Source: Metallyticus violacea (Eukaryota; Arthropoda; Insecta; Mantodea; Metallyticidae). From it: a stretch of DNA of 64,000 bases. A program made the position numbers and the translations under genes. Under the pieces are notes generated by a model. It was not told the DNA's origin, did not search any database, and saw only the letters and a program-made list of their open reading frames with translations. Of this stretch, positions 9,283-20,775 are shown piece by piece. The DNA lies in assembly GCA_030762175.1 (NCBI GenBank), contig CM060840.1, positions 39,748,501 through 39,812,500 of the forward strand, read 5' to 3'. Numbering within the stretch: the stretch's first letter is position 1; each line of letters begins with the position of its first letter.

Positions 9283-12200
9283 ATGTGCTATTTTAGATTG
9301 TTGTTTTTCAATATAACGTTAGATTTACTATTAACATTGTTTGCTTAGTTTAATGTTTCACTTAAATCATAAAATTGTATATGCATTTTATTATCAAGAG
9401 ATAAAAATGGCTTGGTATTAAAAATATATTTCTCCTTGATATTTGATAAAAACATGCTAAAATCTAATAGTTCACAAGCAGGTTTTTCGCATCATTCATT
9501 CCTCCAGCAGCTTCATCCGTCACCTACATTCCCATCATCTTCATCGTTTAGTTGATGGGGTCGGATCGAATTATGATACCCAGATAAATTGCAGTACACG
9601 ACTCTTTGTCTCTAACGTCTGAACTCCAATGGCAGGAAAGTGTTACTAGTATTGTTTTAAAATTAATTAAAAGTATTAATTAATTAAAAATATTCATTTT
9701 CACAACATGCAAAATAGGTATAATTTATGACTTAGTGCATTCTTCAAATATACTTTACATGCTATTCTCTAGTAAAGAAACGTGGAAATTACATAAATAA
9801 ATAAAATTTTAAAATATTTAAAGCTAGCCAGCAATGAACGCAGAAGAAACTTTTCAAATTAATTTACTCAAAAGTACAAAATTTCTGACAAAATTCCGAG
9901 AGCATCATTTATATGTCATTTCAGTATTTTCCACGGTTTAAATACTATTTAGTATGCAAACAAAAAATTTTAGAGGAGTTATTTGTGCATTTGCACACTT
10001 TTTAAATTTCTTTTTCCTTATATGTTATTCAGTATGTATATATTAAACAATGCGATCTAATTCTCAAATACTGAACAGATTCTTATTCAAGTAGCTATTT
10101 GTTTTTGTAACCGCATAGTAAAAAATTAATAAGGCGCCAGTTTAATGCTAGCCGCATAAAAATGTTCGCTAAGTACAGAATTATATACACAAGACAAGCG
10201 CTTCCATTAAAGGTGCAATAAATTATTAAATATAGATGCTAATGGATTTACTTTGCAATATCCTGCTTAGACCAGAAGTTTTATCACTCATTCCATTCTC
10301 TTGAGGCGTGTAAACTTTTAATGAGATTTGCTAGCATTTATCTTGTTCGATGACGAAGACGGTGATACAGATTTGGGCCTCGTCGCGTTACAAGTCGCTT
10401 CTCTGCATTATTAAATCACGTTATAAAATGGCGCTTTTAGCGACAAAGCGCTTAATAAAGACCTTACAAGGAAACAAAGAACGATTAATGGGTCTTTATA
10501 GTTCTGAATAAATGCGGCATATTGAAGTTTCCTGAGCATGGATACTTCCTTTCATGTAAAACACGGGAAAAATTAAGTGTAGATATGTTGAGGAAGCAGT
10601 ATATTATGTTTTAACGATATCGTTTCGCAAAAATTGCATTTTTCTTTAAAGTGAGTTTAAAAATAAGTATTTAATATGTCACTTTTTACATTTTCTTTTT
10701 CTTTTAATATATAGTTGCTTTGTGTGCAGGTATCAACATTTAAGATTCGCAAGGGACATTCCATCTTAAACCTCACAGCACGTTTAAAATATTGACCTAA
10801 TATTTTTTTAATATATGAAGCATCGAGAGATTACAATTTCTTCAAAATATGACACCCCTGTTGCCATTATATTTTGTTATCATAAATGTAAGTTAACATA
10901 TCCATTGTGCAAGTACTCTATAGAATTATACGTGACACTTAAGAAAGAAGCCTGTGAGCATTTGAAATATAAACTTACCTGCATTTAAAATCAAAGTGTT
11001 TCAACCATAGCATTTAATGTCAAGATAATTTATTTTTATGGGCAAATCTAGACCATCAATTACTCTTGAAGTGTTATGTGCATTCTGGCATCCCGTATTT
11101 GGTATTTAGTGCCCATTAGAAACAGGATACACTCTCTTTTCTCTGTCCTTTGTTTCACAAGTGTTTTTGAAGCTTCAGTAAGCAGTTTGAATGATACGTA
11201 AAAGCATGTTTGCAATCAAAAACTCCTGAAAGTAGGCAGCACATGAATTTAAAAGGAAAAAAATGTTATTTTATGCAGTAAAGCATTTAAATAAAGTATT
11301 TTTTTACATCAAGTCATTTTATTCCAAAAGGTGATTAATACCTTTAAAATATTTTAAGTTGATAATTTCAGAGAACATCATTAATCTGTTTATCTTTATT
11401 TCATTCTTTAAAGCTACCAATAAGCGATACAGTTTAATTAGCAGAAAGCTATAAAATACATATTATAACATGTAGATGTAATAAAATTCTTAAATAAATA
11501 TAAAATGTACAAAACTAAGTATATTATAAAAATAAATAATAATGGAATGAAAGTTTTAACTCTGCTCACTTCCAATTGACATAGTTTATTTGTTCCTGCA
11601 TTTGTCTGCATCTCCTTTCAATTTGTTCATTGTTTTTTAACATTATTTTTATGTGCTTGTTTTAATAGTCTATAAAACTGACTTAGAGATATTACAAAAA
11701 CTCTGTCTCCCTCAATATGTTAATGATTGCTCTTCAGATGCATTTCAATCTGCTGTAGCCAAAATATGCAAGAGCTGTTCAAATTCAATTTTTAAAAGAA
11801 GTATTTAAATTATATTAGGTAAGATGGACTAATGAGCATCTTTGAAGTTTTGTGCTATTATTTATCAGGATTATTTCATAAATTCCCATATTTATTACGA
11901 GCATACTACGATATTGGAAATCTGTGGAGACACCCAATTATCTAATTACCGATGTGAAGACGACAATATATCGGCCGATAAGTCTTCGCTCTCAACCTAC
12001 CGATGCAAAACAATAGTCGGTGGTAGAAATATTAGACTGAAAGGTAATAAATTCTAATGCACGTAATGTTTTGTATACCCTTGTTATGGAAGAAGATTCT
12101 GGAACTGTCTGCCTTCATCTTCCACCTATTTCTTGCACCTGTTTACGAAATTACCTATTACCCTTTGTATTTTTCTTTGATATTTATCACTTTAGGGTGT

Positions 12201-12888
12201 TATCATTTAGTTGGTCTGAGCTGTATGGGTACTGCTAATTTAAGAATCGCATTACAACTTGGAACTCGATTTCTTGACAGTTTTTCTTCAATCAATGTAA
12301 TGACAATATTAGCATACTCGGCATGGACATACAAATAATAAATAAACACCGGTTTTAGATGGAATAATTAGCCATCTAGTATTTGTCATTTAGTATTCTT
12401 AGCACTAGGATTAGTTTCCTGTTATTGTTTAAATGACACAGATGAGTGGCGTGAGACTTAATGCCAACTTGGCAGTTCGGTAAGTCCCACGACTCATGTA
12501 GCTTTGAGTAATGACAATTTATTCGACCGTATGCTGGCGGCATCTTTTGTAAGGGAAGTTAAATGGAACATAGTCTTGTGTAAAACTACCTGCCCTTTAA
12601 GGAAATATCGTACTCTGGCGGGGGGTTTCATGCAGAACTACGAGAAGAATTGTGTGATCGTGTTCTGCCGTGCCGAACAAGAACCGCTGATGTCTTCAAA
12701 AGTGTAAGCTTGCGAAATATCAATCTGCTATGCAGTAGATATCCTTATAATATGAAAATTTCCATTTATGTGATTTTCTGTTTCATCTAGTTCTGCTATG
12801 TGGTGGTGCTTTCCTGGGAAATAATGGAGTAAGGAATAAAATGCGAAAGGAGTTTAATAAGTATTGGAATATTTTTATACTTTTAAAA
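9283..12888. other. AT-rich interval with one GC-richer island
   Basis: Mostly featureless AT-rich DNA. The patch at about 10290-10530 stands out: it is less AT-rich, has several CpG, and contains gcgcttttagcgacaaagcgc, a short self-complementary tract. Chance frames at 11842-12338 show no domain and have compositions expected from AT-rich DNA. Confidence 0.4.
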
Positions 12889-12985
12889 CCGCCACGGGTG
12901 GCTGAGGTTGTTAAGGCGCAGACTCATGAGCGGGAGGTCATCTTGTGATGACAGGCTTTTAGCCCAACGACAGTGTTTTTATCCT
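12889..12985 (+). mobile_element. S1 SINE, head portion
   Basis: Begins ccgccacgggtggctgaggt and keeps the A box (tggctgaggttgttaagg) and anticodon-like region (gactcatgagcgggaggtc). The B box is decayed, and the rest cannot be aligned with the full copy at 42093-42378. Confidence 0.68.
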
Positions 12986-13248
12986 TAGCCATCTCTACAT
13001 ACACATTTCTTAAATGTAGATAATGGACTCCACCAAAAGAAGTTTATTTTACTCTTCGTTTATGATACACATCACTTAGAGACTCCATTTTCAAAGGTAT
13101 TTACACCACTCCTGCAAAGAGAAAGAATATAAAACTACACGATTTATTGTGTAACGATTCAAAGATACTGGACATAAAATAATGCATTTTTCCAAGAGAA
13201 AATAACCGAGAAAATAATAAGTTGCATTAGTTATTGAACGCTCTTTAT

Positions 13249-13252
<4 letters not shown>

Positions 13253-13293
<41 letters not shown>
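13253..13293. repeat. (TG)n-(CG)n microsatellite
   Basis: About 16 TG units followed directly by CG units. Alternating purine-pyrimidine DNA of this kind can adopt left-handed helix. The ORF reading through it is a by-product of the repeat. Confidence 0.95.
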
Positions 13294-13295
<2 letters not shown>

Positions 13296-13704
13296 AAGTA
13301 GAAGATGATAAAAAGGAATGAATAAGAACCTAAATCAACAATACCAATTCAAATAAGTATGCAAAATATCAAAGTTGCACTAAAACAGAAATAGCAAGCA
13401 ATACCTTCCACTAATTGGCATAAATAGGCAGAACAAAGTTAATCAGCATATCTTAAACATTTGCCTGTTTCATGGAAAAATGTTTTCAGTATCCGTGGAA
13501 TAATCTGTGATGTCTATATTAGCAAAATACTAATGAAGTTCGAACCAAAAAATCTTTATGAGTATTAAATCCAAATAGTTTGAAGTTCAAAGTCTGTAGC
13601 AAGCTTTTTCATGTCTACCTGTAAATCGAATGAAAAATTCTACCCTCTACGGTACCCAAAGAATCGAAATGCTTGGCGCATATTGGAATAGTTAATATTT
13701 CAAT

Positions 13705-13802
13705 TCAACTCTTGCTAGGTCTGTCCAGGTCTTTCTCCGTAATGAAAACACACTGACAGTTGAATTCGTTGATAAACTCAAACACAGCTTCGTCAGGAGA
13801 TC
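13705..13802 (-). other. Exon-like segment, possible terminal exon
   Basis: On the minus strand an AG (tttacaatttag) precedes a frame reading SPDEAVFEFINEFNCQCVF, then ITEKDLDRPSKS and a stop at 13705-13707. The peptide is balanced and not simple-sequence, unlike most chance frames here. The acceptor tract is weak and no domain is recognised. It could equally be a decayed mobile-element fragment. Confidence 0.2.
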
Positions 13803-14029
13803 CTAAATTGTAAACTTTTGTTCTGTACCTGTTATGGTGAATGCAACTACATTTATTATTTGGATTGAATATCGAATGATTGGAGTATGCTACACTTATT
13901 TCCCGAAAGGAACTTTTACCACCAGCATTCCTTCTGCTGTATTTACTGCAACATAAACGGTTCGTTCTCACTTAGTCTAAGAAAAAGAGAAGAATTTATT
14001 TATGTACATGCTAAACCAAACCATTTCTT

Positions 14030-14296
14030 ATTGTACAGTTTCAGGTTCAAAAGCGTCAGGCGAGGCAAGTGGTGCCGCGGGGTGGGGATGGATTCTGAAT
14101 AAAAGTCCTGTCCTAGTGTGGCGGATTCTGCCTCGAGCTTACTGGAGTGGTGCCGGGGATACCGTCGTCGCTTTCGCGAGCCTGCAGCTCGGTGTACCGC
14201 ATTCCTCAACTTATTTATTCCTTCTGGAGGTGCCCCGCTTGGGCATAGGTACAAAAGATCCATTAACGTTGTCGCGATGCCGAAAAAAAAAAAAAA
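14030..14296 (+). mobile_element. GC-rich tRNA-derived SINE, family S4
   Basis: A GC-rich block in AT-rich surroundings. It starts near a B-box-like tract (cagtttcaggttcaaaagcg) and ends in about 14 A after gtcgcgatgccg, as expected of a retroposed element. The body aligns with the minus-strand copy at 29636-30032, for example ccttctggaggtgccccgct here against cctccggggatgcccc there. The upstream part of the head is missing or decayed. The ORFs here run through repeat sequence. Confidence 0.72.
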
Positions 14297-15689
14297 CGAT
14301 CTCCGTCTTATCCCATCTTAGGTATGATCGAAGAGAAAATTCCAATACAAAACTGAATGTATCCTTCTAGGATTGCTTGGTAATTGATTGTTAAAAATGA
14401 CACCGTAGAACTAACATTATTATAGTCTCTGATTTACAGTACTGAGGACTATATAGCGGGGGAAAAAAGTATCTACTCCTTCTTCACCACAAAACGTTAA
14501 ATTAACCAAAAATTCATCCCCAGGGCAATCTGTAACCACCAACATTTCTTTACTTTTAATTTGTGTTGAATAACTGTTTCACTGCAATGCTTATTTAAAA
14601 ACCCACTTGTTATTTTTCTTCCTTCTCGCTTCTTTCTATTCCCTCTGATACAGCGACGATGTCAAATAAAAAGTATGGTTTCATTCATTTCGTTCTTTCT
14701 TTATTTTTAATTTGTCTTGTTAGAGTTTTATATTCTGTGCTTTTTACTGAATGCAATGAGCGCTTACGAATAAAGGACGTTAATTCAGCACTTTTCAAAG
14801 TTTTGTGTGCTGTCTATTGCTATCCCTCACATGAGAGAGTGTTTAATCAATTGTAACAAACTGTTTAAGGTAGAAAGATCTTTTCTGATGAGTTTTATCT
14901 TGCTATAAAAGATAGTTTTAGCTGAGGATGGTTTCCAATTATTTAGTGCTTTAGCTAGACATATTAAAATTATTATTTTAAGTTTCTTATTTTATACTAG
15001 TAACTATTCGTTTTTTTAATTCAACTAATTCTTTTGCATTGTATTGTTTCATATTGCAGTTTATAAAAAATGTTATTTTAATTGCAGTAATAAATTTACT
15101 TTTGATATAATATGTAGTTTTAACCGTAACTTTACGAATCGTACATGTGAGGCGATGTACATACCTTATATTAACTGTATCACTAAATTGATTTATACAA
15201 GTGTTGCTGTTCCTTCTCTTGGACTTCTTGGGGGGGAAAATGATTCAGTGTTCTGTTTGTTTCTGCTCACTTAAAACTTAAGTAATGTTTAATTCGTTTT
15301 TTGTCAGGAAAAATACTTAGTAGTCAATGTCCTTCTATGCAACTCGCAAAGAACAATACAGCTAAATGAATTAGAACTGTGGAAGTATACTTTAATAAAA
15401 CAACGCAATATTTCGAACAGATTATGCATATATTGTATAAATGCCTTCTATTGTCTCATCTCTTTTTCTTTTCTTTTATTGTTCTTAAACGTAATTTATT
15501 TTGCACTTGTGACACTATAACATCAGTTGAAGTCTGAAGTAATGTTCGTTTCACTTCTTACCCTATAGATGACTCCTGTACTTATTTTGTAATTTGACAG
15601 ACTACGTTAGCTTATAACCGCCTTTCTCTATCTTTTATATAGTTTTATAATATTTTAATTAATGAATAAGTTCTAATGCCAACTCACGT
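14297..15689. other. AT-rich non-coding interval
   Basis: No domain, repeat match or RNA-like structure was recognised. Short frames at 14659-14856 and 15044-15274 look like chance. Confidence 0.45.
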
Positions 15690-15965
15690 GTCACACACGG
15701 GTAGCAGGGGTTAATAGCGTAATACATTTGTAACGCGCACACCCATATTTGGCGGACTCATTACGCTGAATGATGAAGATGAAGATGGGGATAAGATCAT
15801 AAGAAGCAATTATGCAATGAATGCAAAGGAAACTGGAGTATCTCGAGGAAACCTACCCCAGCGCCGCCATATATCTCACATACAGTCGTTGGGGTTGAAG
15901 TCGGATAGCCTCAAGGGGAGGTGAGCAATCTAACACCTTGGTCACGGCGCGGCCCCGGTTATAAA
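15690..15965 (-). mobile_element. tRNA-derived SINE, family S8
   Basis: On the minus strand the head reads gggccgcgccgtgaccaagg, with an A-box-like gaccaaggtgttag and a B-box-like gacttcaacccc. The body includes gtttcctcgagatactccag and ends in a run of gatgaag-type triplets (ttcatcttcatcattc). One copy in this window; the composition contrasts sharply with both flanks. Confidence 0.65.
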
Positions 15966-16050
15966 GTTGTAAACTGGCTTTTTTGGGATTTGTGGTAAAA
16001 GAAACCAACTTAGCTTTTGCTTTCGTGTCTAATGACTTTGTCTTTGAGGG

Positions 16051-16053
<3 letters not shown>

Positions 16054-16081
<28 letters not shown>
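16054..16081. repeat. Poly(T) tract, 28 bases
   Basis: An uninterrupted T run, possibly the A tail of a minus-strand retroposed element lying to its right, although no element is recognised there. Confidence 0.9.
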
Positions 16082-16805
16082 GTGCTCGGAAGCGTTGTTT
16101 ACAAGAACACCTAAGAAAGAAAGTACTTGTAAGGAAATGGGTATCTGCGATTCGTGTTGCCTACTTTTAAATATGTCATCATTACTTGGATATCATGGAA
16201 GGATGTGTCAGTCAAAATTTCTACAAACTTCTTCCACTCTGCAGGCATCCTTGAAATTATCTTTTAACTTAAATATAATTTTCTGTTATTTTAGAAACTT
16301 TCAAAGTGATTTCCTTCTCCCATTTACATAGGTCCTCAGATAACCTCTGTAATTTCTGCCAATGTTTCATACTTCTTCCATAAGATCAGCTATGGGGAAA
16401 CCAATTAAATGGTGTCAATTTATCATTTGTTAGAACACTAAGTGGTGGTTTACAAAGCGCGACTAAGAACAGACGACATTTCTAGAATTTAGTGGCAAAC
16501 ACTTCTTAGCTGGCATTAAGTCTTTAAGGAATTTTCATATATTATTTACAGTAAGACTTTTCGTTGGTAAAAATGCGTTTTCATATTAATGTATTAACAT
16601 GGATACTCAACATATGAAAGGACAACAAAATATTAAGTACAGAAATGTATTTTTGGCAGACCGCAACAACAAATTCGATTTTATATCAAATGAGAAGTTC
16701 AAGAATTAGATATATTACGGATTTATAAAAGAATGCTCTTGCCGCAATCCAAGAACAAGAATGATAGATATATTATTAAAAGCATGTCCAAGAGAGCAAT
16801 AGATA
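16082..16805. other. Non-coding interval
   Basis: AT-rich sequence between the poly(T) tract and mariner M3. No feature is supported. Confidence 0.45.
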
Positions 16806-16979
16806 CGAAGATAGATTCATAAGTTTCCGGCATCACCGATAAGGATTGTCGCCTTCAAAAGCCTTATTTGGTGTCATACCTTATGTGTTAATTAATAATT
16901 GCAACTGTAACTTCCGCTACGCAGTGTTAGTTGTTCAGATATAGTTGCATAGAGAAGGCCGTGTGCAAAAGATTGTGAC

Positions 16980-17797
16980 ATGTTCAAAATGGAGTTTCGA
17001 GCTGTTATTAAGTTCTTCGCAAAAGAAGAACTTACTCCAAATGTAATTAAACAGCCATTGGATGGTGTATATGGGGTAGCTTCCCCCTCATATTCTACCG
17101 TAAGCGAATGGGCCAAACTATTTCAATATGTTGGGAAAGCATTCAAGATGAAGAGCGTGCAGGTCGGCCCTTGGAGACCATCCTGAAAACGTCGCCCTTG
17201 TGGAAAAAGAAACTATGGAAAACCGGCTGCTCAATGTTACAGAAATAGCAGCAAGGTTGGGCCTTTCTAAAACAACAGTCCTTAGAATTACTCATGAACA
17301 TTTAAACATGAATAAGGTTAGTGCAAGAAGTGTCTACACTTCTTTCCTCAGTCCAAAAGCAGCAACGAGTCATCTGTTGTCAGACATTTTTGGAGCTCTG
17401 CCGTGGCAACGAGAGAGGGCACTGATGATACATGAAATGGAATATTGGGAAAGGATTTTATGGAAGGAATCGTTCCAGGCCTAAGTTTAGGACTGAGGAA
17501 AACCTGGAAAAAACCTCAGTCAGGAAGGACGGTCCTGGCGGTATTCGAACCCAGACCTCCCGTTCACGAGTCCGAGACTTAACGACCTCGGCCACCCGTG
17601 GCGGTGTTACAGGAGATGAAACTGTGGTCCTCTACTATGATCCCTTGTCCAAAAGAGAATTAATGGAGTGGCGTAAACGTGGCGAAGCATCGCCTCTAAA
17701 GGTCAAGGTATTCTGTCAACCAAGAAGATCATGGCAACAATGTTGTGGGACTGTGAAGGAATACTCTTCATTGACTTCAAAGAGAGGAACACCATAG
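16980..17797 (+). pseudogene. Mariner transposase relic (M3)
   Basis: The N terminus is the best preserved of the three copies: from the ATG at 16980 it reads MFKMEFRAVIKFFAKEELTP, then a helix-turn-helix with SPSYSTVSEWAKLF, before a frameshift near residue 50. A second frame (17200-17484) keeps VTEIAARLGLSKTTVLRITH. The first Asp motif GDETVVLYYDP follows the inserted SINE. The second Asp (YDNAPVH) survives and the third is deleted. The Trp-to-Val change in DETW is shared with M2. Confidence 0.86.
17417..17605 (-). mobile_element. S1 SINE inserted in M3
   Basis: On the minus strand it begins accgccacgggtggccgag, with A box ggccgaggtcgttaagtc and B box gtctgggttcgaataccgcc. The central tract follows (gaggttttttccaggttttc) and the copy ends near gtgccc, so the final tail seen at 42093-42150 is missing. 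Target duplications are not clear. The head is nearly unmutated, so this copy looks fairly young. Confidence 0.82.
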
Positions 17798-17929
17798 TAT
17801 GCTGGCCTACTGCACAGACTATGTGCTTCCATCAAAGAGAAAAGCGGTAGAAAGCTGAGTGGTGGTGTGCCTTCTTTACGACAACGCGCCTGTGCACAAC
17901 GGAAACTTATGGACATGATGATGACATGA

Positions 17930-18298
17930 TGACGTCGTAGATGATGACATGAGAAGGAGCATGGTGAACAAAGTACTAGTTGAAGATGAAGAAACTAGGG
18001 GAAGATATATAAGAAGAAAAAATACTTATGTGGGTTTAATGAAAATTTCAGTATTATAGAACGTTCATAAATAAAAGAAAAATCAATTGCAGCCCCCAGC
18101 ATTGCGTATCATATTTCAGTACCAACTATCTCGTTTGGCTCTGAACTTGACAAATTTGTTTTTGTTTCAGATTTTGCTATTTGGCAAACAGATTTGCTCT
18201 TAGTTTCAATTTGTAGAGTTGTCTATTTCAGTGAGAAATCAAGTTCTGTTTTATTCGCTTCCTTATGGTTTTATTTTTAAATGCATTAAAATTGTTTT
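17930..18298. other. Non-coding interval
   Basis: AT-rich DNA between M3 and the next SINE. No feature seen. Confidence 0.45.
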
Positions 18299-18311
18299 AC
18301 CCTCTCTCTTA

Positions 18312-18491
18312 GTATGGCTTCCTTCAGAAGGGAAGAAAATGCCGTACATTTACGGCAAAAAAAGGAACTCAAGCGCCTCAAAAAGAATTTTCTAAGCAAA
18401 ATTTGTCGGCCGTTTCACGCCCTGAATTGAATGGTACGTTGGTGACCTGAGATATTAAAGAGCGTCCATAAACAAAACGAATCAAAAAAAA
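18312..18491 (+). mobile_element. 5'-truncated S2 SINE with perfect target duplication
   Basis: The last 180 bp of SINE family S2: atggcttccttcagaaggga, the hairpin gccgtacatttacggc, gtttcacgccctgaattgaa, and the tail attaaagagcgtccataaac ending in A. It is flanked by an identical 13-bp duplication, accctctctctta, at 18299-18311 and 18492-18504. The tRNA-like head is absent. 5' truncation with direct repeats is the mark of LINE-driven target-primed insertion, and the perfect duplication argues for a recent event. Confidence 0.86.
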
Positions 18492-18659
18492 ACCCTCTCT
18501 CTTAATGCTTTTTCAAAATAGCGAAACTCTTGTTATCGTTTGAATTGTTAATTCCTCTATGCATTGCTGAGTATAGTAAAAAGTGAAGATGTCTTGCTTT
18601 TTCTAAAGCCATCTTTATAGTCGACATTTTTCTACACTATAGTCCGTAAAGCTACGGAC

Positions 18660-19781
18660 TCGACCATTGGTGTTCATTCAATTTGAAAGAAAGTTTGTAT
18701 TTTCGTGTTGGTACATCTGTCTTAAGTATTCGTTTGAAATACACCCTTCTAAAACAGTGTATTAAGAGTATTCCATATGTTGGGTAAATTGAATATCGTG
18801 CAGTGATAAATTTGTTTGTGAAAGTAAATTCCAAAGTAAATTCCAAAGTAAATTAATACCTTATTCAGAAATATTTGTGGAAACTCTCCTTCTTCGTTTT
18901 CAACAATGAAAAATGGGCTGCTGAATTTAAACGCGGCATTACTAGCCTCTAAAATGATCCATGTGAAGAACCCCAAAAAGTGCAACGCAGCTAATTTGTT
19001 GACAAAATACAAGATATGGCATTAGATCACTAACGAGTTCTAAAGAAAAGCGTAGATTATAGTTTATGTGAAGAATTTGTACATTGAAAATCTTTACGAA
19101 GAAGAAGCTAACAGCACATCAAAAATGTATTCATATGAAAATCGCAACAATGCTCGGAGTTTTATAAGTGAATTTGTGCATCGACTTATAACTGTGGATA
19201 AGACTTGGATCTCCCACAATCAAAACAATAGTCAAAACAGTGGGCAAAAGCTGGCTGTTCAGTCTCAAAAAAGATAAAAAAAACCGTTCCATTTACAGGA
19301 AAGTTTATGATATCAGACTTTTGGGCACTACAGGAATTATATTATCTTCATAAGTGAAGCCCTGTTACAAACCTTTTATATTAACAAGATGAAAGTATTA
19401 GTCAGAAAATGCTCGATTTTCAGAAGTAAATACGATTTTCATCAAGGCAATGCAACTGCTCAAAAACGTGTTTTATAAATGGGAAAATTAAGATACATTG
19501 ACGTATGAGTTATTGCGGCATCCACCGTACTCACAAATTTGGCGCCCTGTGACTTCCCAAAGTCCTTCCACCTCGTCGACGATCACTTTTCATCAAATCA
19601 AAAGTCGATTGCAGCTGTAGAGGTATATGTTGTACATCTTCCGGAAAAACCCAGATAATGGCATTGAAACATTGCTGCAATAATATATTGACCTTAAGAG
19701 ACTATGTTTAGAAATAAAGATAATGTTGAAGTTAAGGCTCGTCACTTAATTTTTAAGTTGAAACTTTTCAGATCGCCCTCG
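18660..19781 (+). mobile_element. Mariner element M4 with decayed transposase
   Basis: A second mariner lineage. The right end (gatcgccctcg, 19771-19781) is followed by TA; its complement cgagggcgatctgaaaagtt is a typical mariner terminal repeat. Readable relics in order are KWAAEFKRG (about 18911-18940), VDKTWISHNQNN with the first catalytic Asp kept (ORF 19068-19277), FHQGNATAQK where the second Asp is Gly, RHPPYS before a frameshift at the third Asp, and SIAAVEVY and LPEKP near the C terminus. The left terminal repeat was not found, so the start is approximate. The 12-base unit aaagtaaattcc is repeated nearly three times at 18821-18855. Confidence 0.82.
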
Positions 19782-19825
19782 TACATGTTAAGGAGTCACT
19801 AAGATGCTTGAAGCACACCGATAAC

Positions 19826-20767
19826 CAGAGCTCGGAAGTTCAGGCACATGTTTTTGTTAAAATAGAAGGCAAAAAGGCAATTAAAATACTGAAAATAGGC
19901 AGTAATATAATTAAAATAGGCATTTATTAAAAGTTAAAACATAGAGTAATATCGCTCATTATTAATGAAAATACCTATAGATATTTTAGATAACAAATAA
20001 TTTCTTTATCACACCATTAAAGTATTTAAGCCTACTTTTCTTGGTTACAAGCAACAAGAAGATATTTTTTCAAGGTATCAAAGATGTGCAGTCGTTTCTG
20101 GTCGAGTTAATTCCTGTTTATATGTTTATATGGGGAATCAGGTTAGCACATCTTATTTCCATACTGAATACATTGTAGGGACGGTTTATTGCACAGATGT
20201 ACTGTTCTCATCTTTCTCGCTTGCATTGTTTGTTACATTAATGCATTTGAGAAGTTACCCCCATCACAAATTTCCTAGATTTGTCTCGTGCAGATCTATA
20301 CAAGATCATTCTTCAAACGACAGTGCTTCCCTCATTCTCTCTATTCCCTGGTACTCGTATACCCCAAGTAACCGTGCGTTCCTTTCACTAATGCAGGTTC
20401 TGCTATTTAAAGAGCTTAAGTGAATAGGTTGATGAGAAAGGTTTGACTGCTTGAAAAGAAATAAATATATAAGAAGATTTTGAGCAGATTTTTGGGAGGT
20501 AAACATGTTATTTAATTTAATTTAATTCTTTCGCTTCGATATTTTGAAATTCTTTACGTGCTTTCAAAAATGTAAATAATCGCGGAAAAATCCACAACGA
20601 TCCAAAACAGGCAAAAAAAAAATGTTTTAAGGCAACAGAAACCAAAATAACCAAAATACAACCTGGCCCTACCAATCCCAATTGCACGGAAACATTTTTA
20701 TTTCTATCTGACTCTTAAATATATCCACCCGCATATAAAAGGCATTTTACCTCACTTCCGGGCTCTG
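19826..20767. mobile_element. hAT-type element, 942 bp, non-autonomous
   Basis: The left end is cagagctcggaagt and the right end is its near inverse (acttccgggctctg). Immediately outside are ccgataac (19818-19825) and ctgataac (20768-20775), an 8-bp target duplication with one difference. Eight-base duplications and CAG..CTG ends are hallmarks of hAT transposons. The interior has repeated aaggca/aggca motifs near both ends but no recognisable hAT transposase, so it is probably mobilised in trans. A matching end fragment lies at 25826-25906. Confidence 0.75.
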
Positions 20768-20775
20768 CTGATAAC

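Larger units (their letters stand above)
16806..17925 (+). mobile_element. Mariner element M3, deleted and SINE-interrupted
   Basis: Third member of the M1/M2 lineage. The left terminal repeat is at 16806 (cgaagatagattcataagtt), preceded by TA. The 5' untranslated region is colinear with M2. After the second-Asp motif (acaacgcgcctgtgcacaac, 17881-17900) the sequence jumps to the right terminal repeat (ggaaacttatgg, 17901-17912), so about 300 bp including the third catalytic Asp is deleted. An S1 SINE interrupts the coding part at 17417-17605. The far right end is blurred by gatgatgacatg repeats. Confidence 0.88.

Noticed and set aside
17921..17950. CRISPR-like or satellite array of gatgacatg
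   Set aside because: A short irregular repeat at the decayed edge of M3, with no spacer structure.
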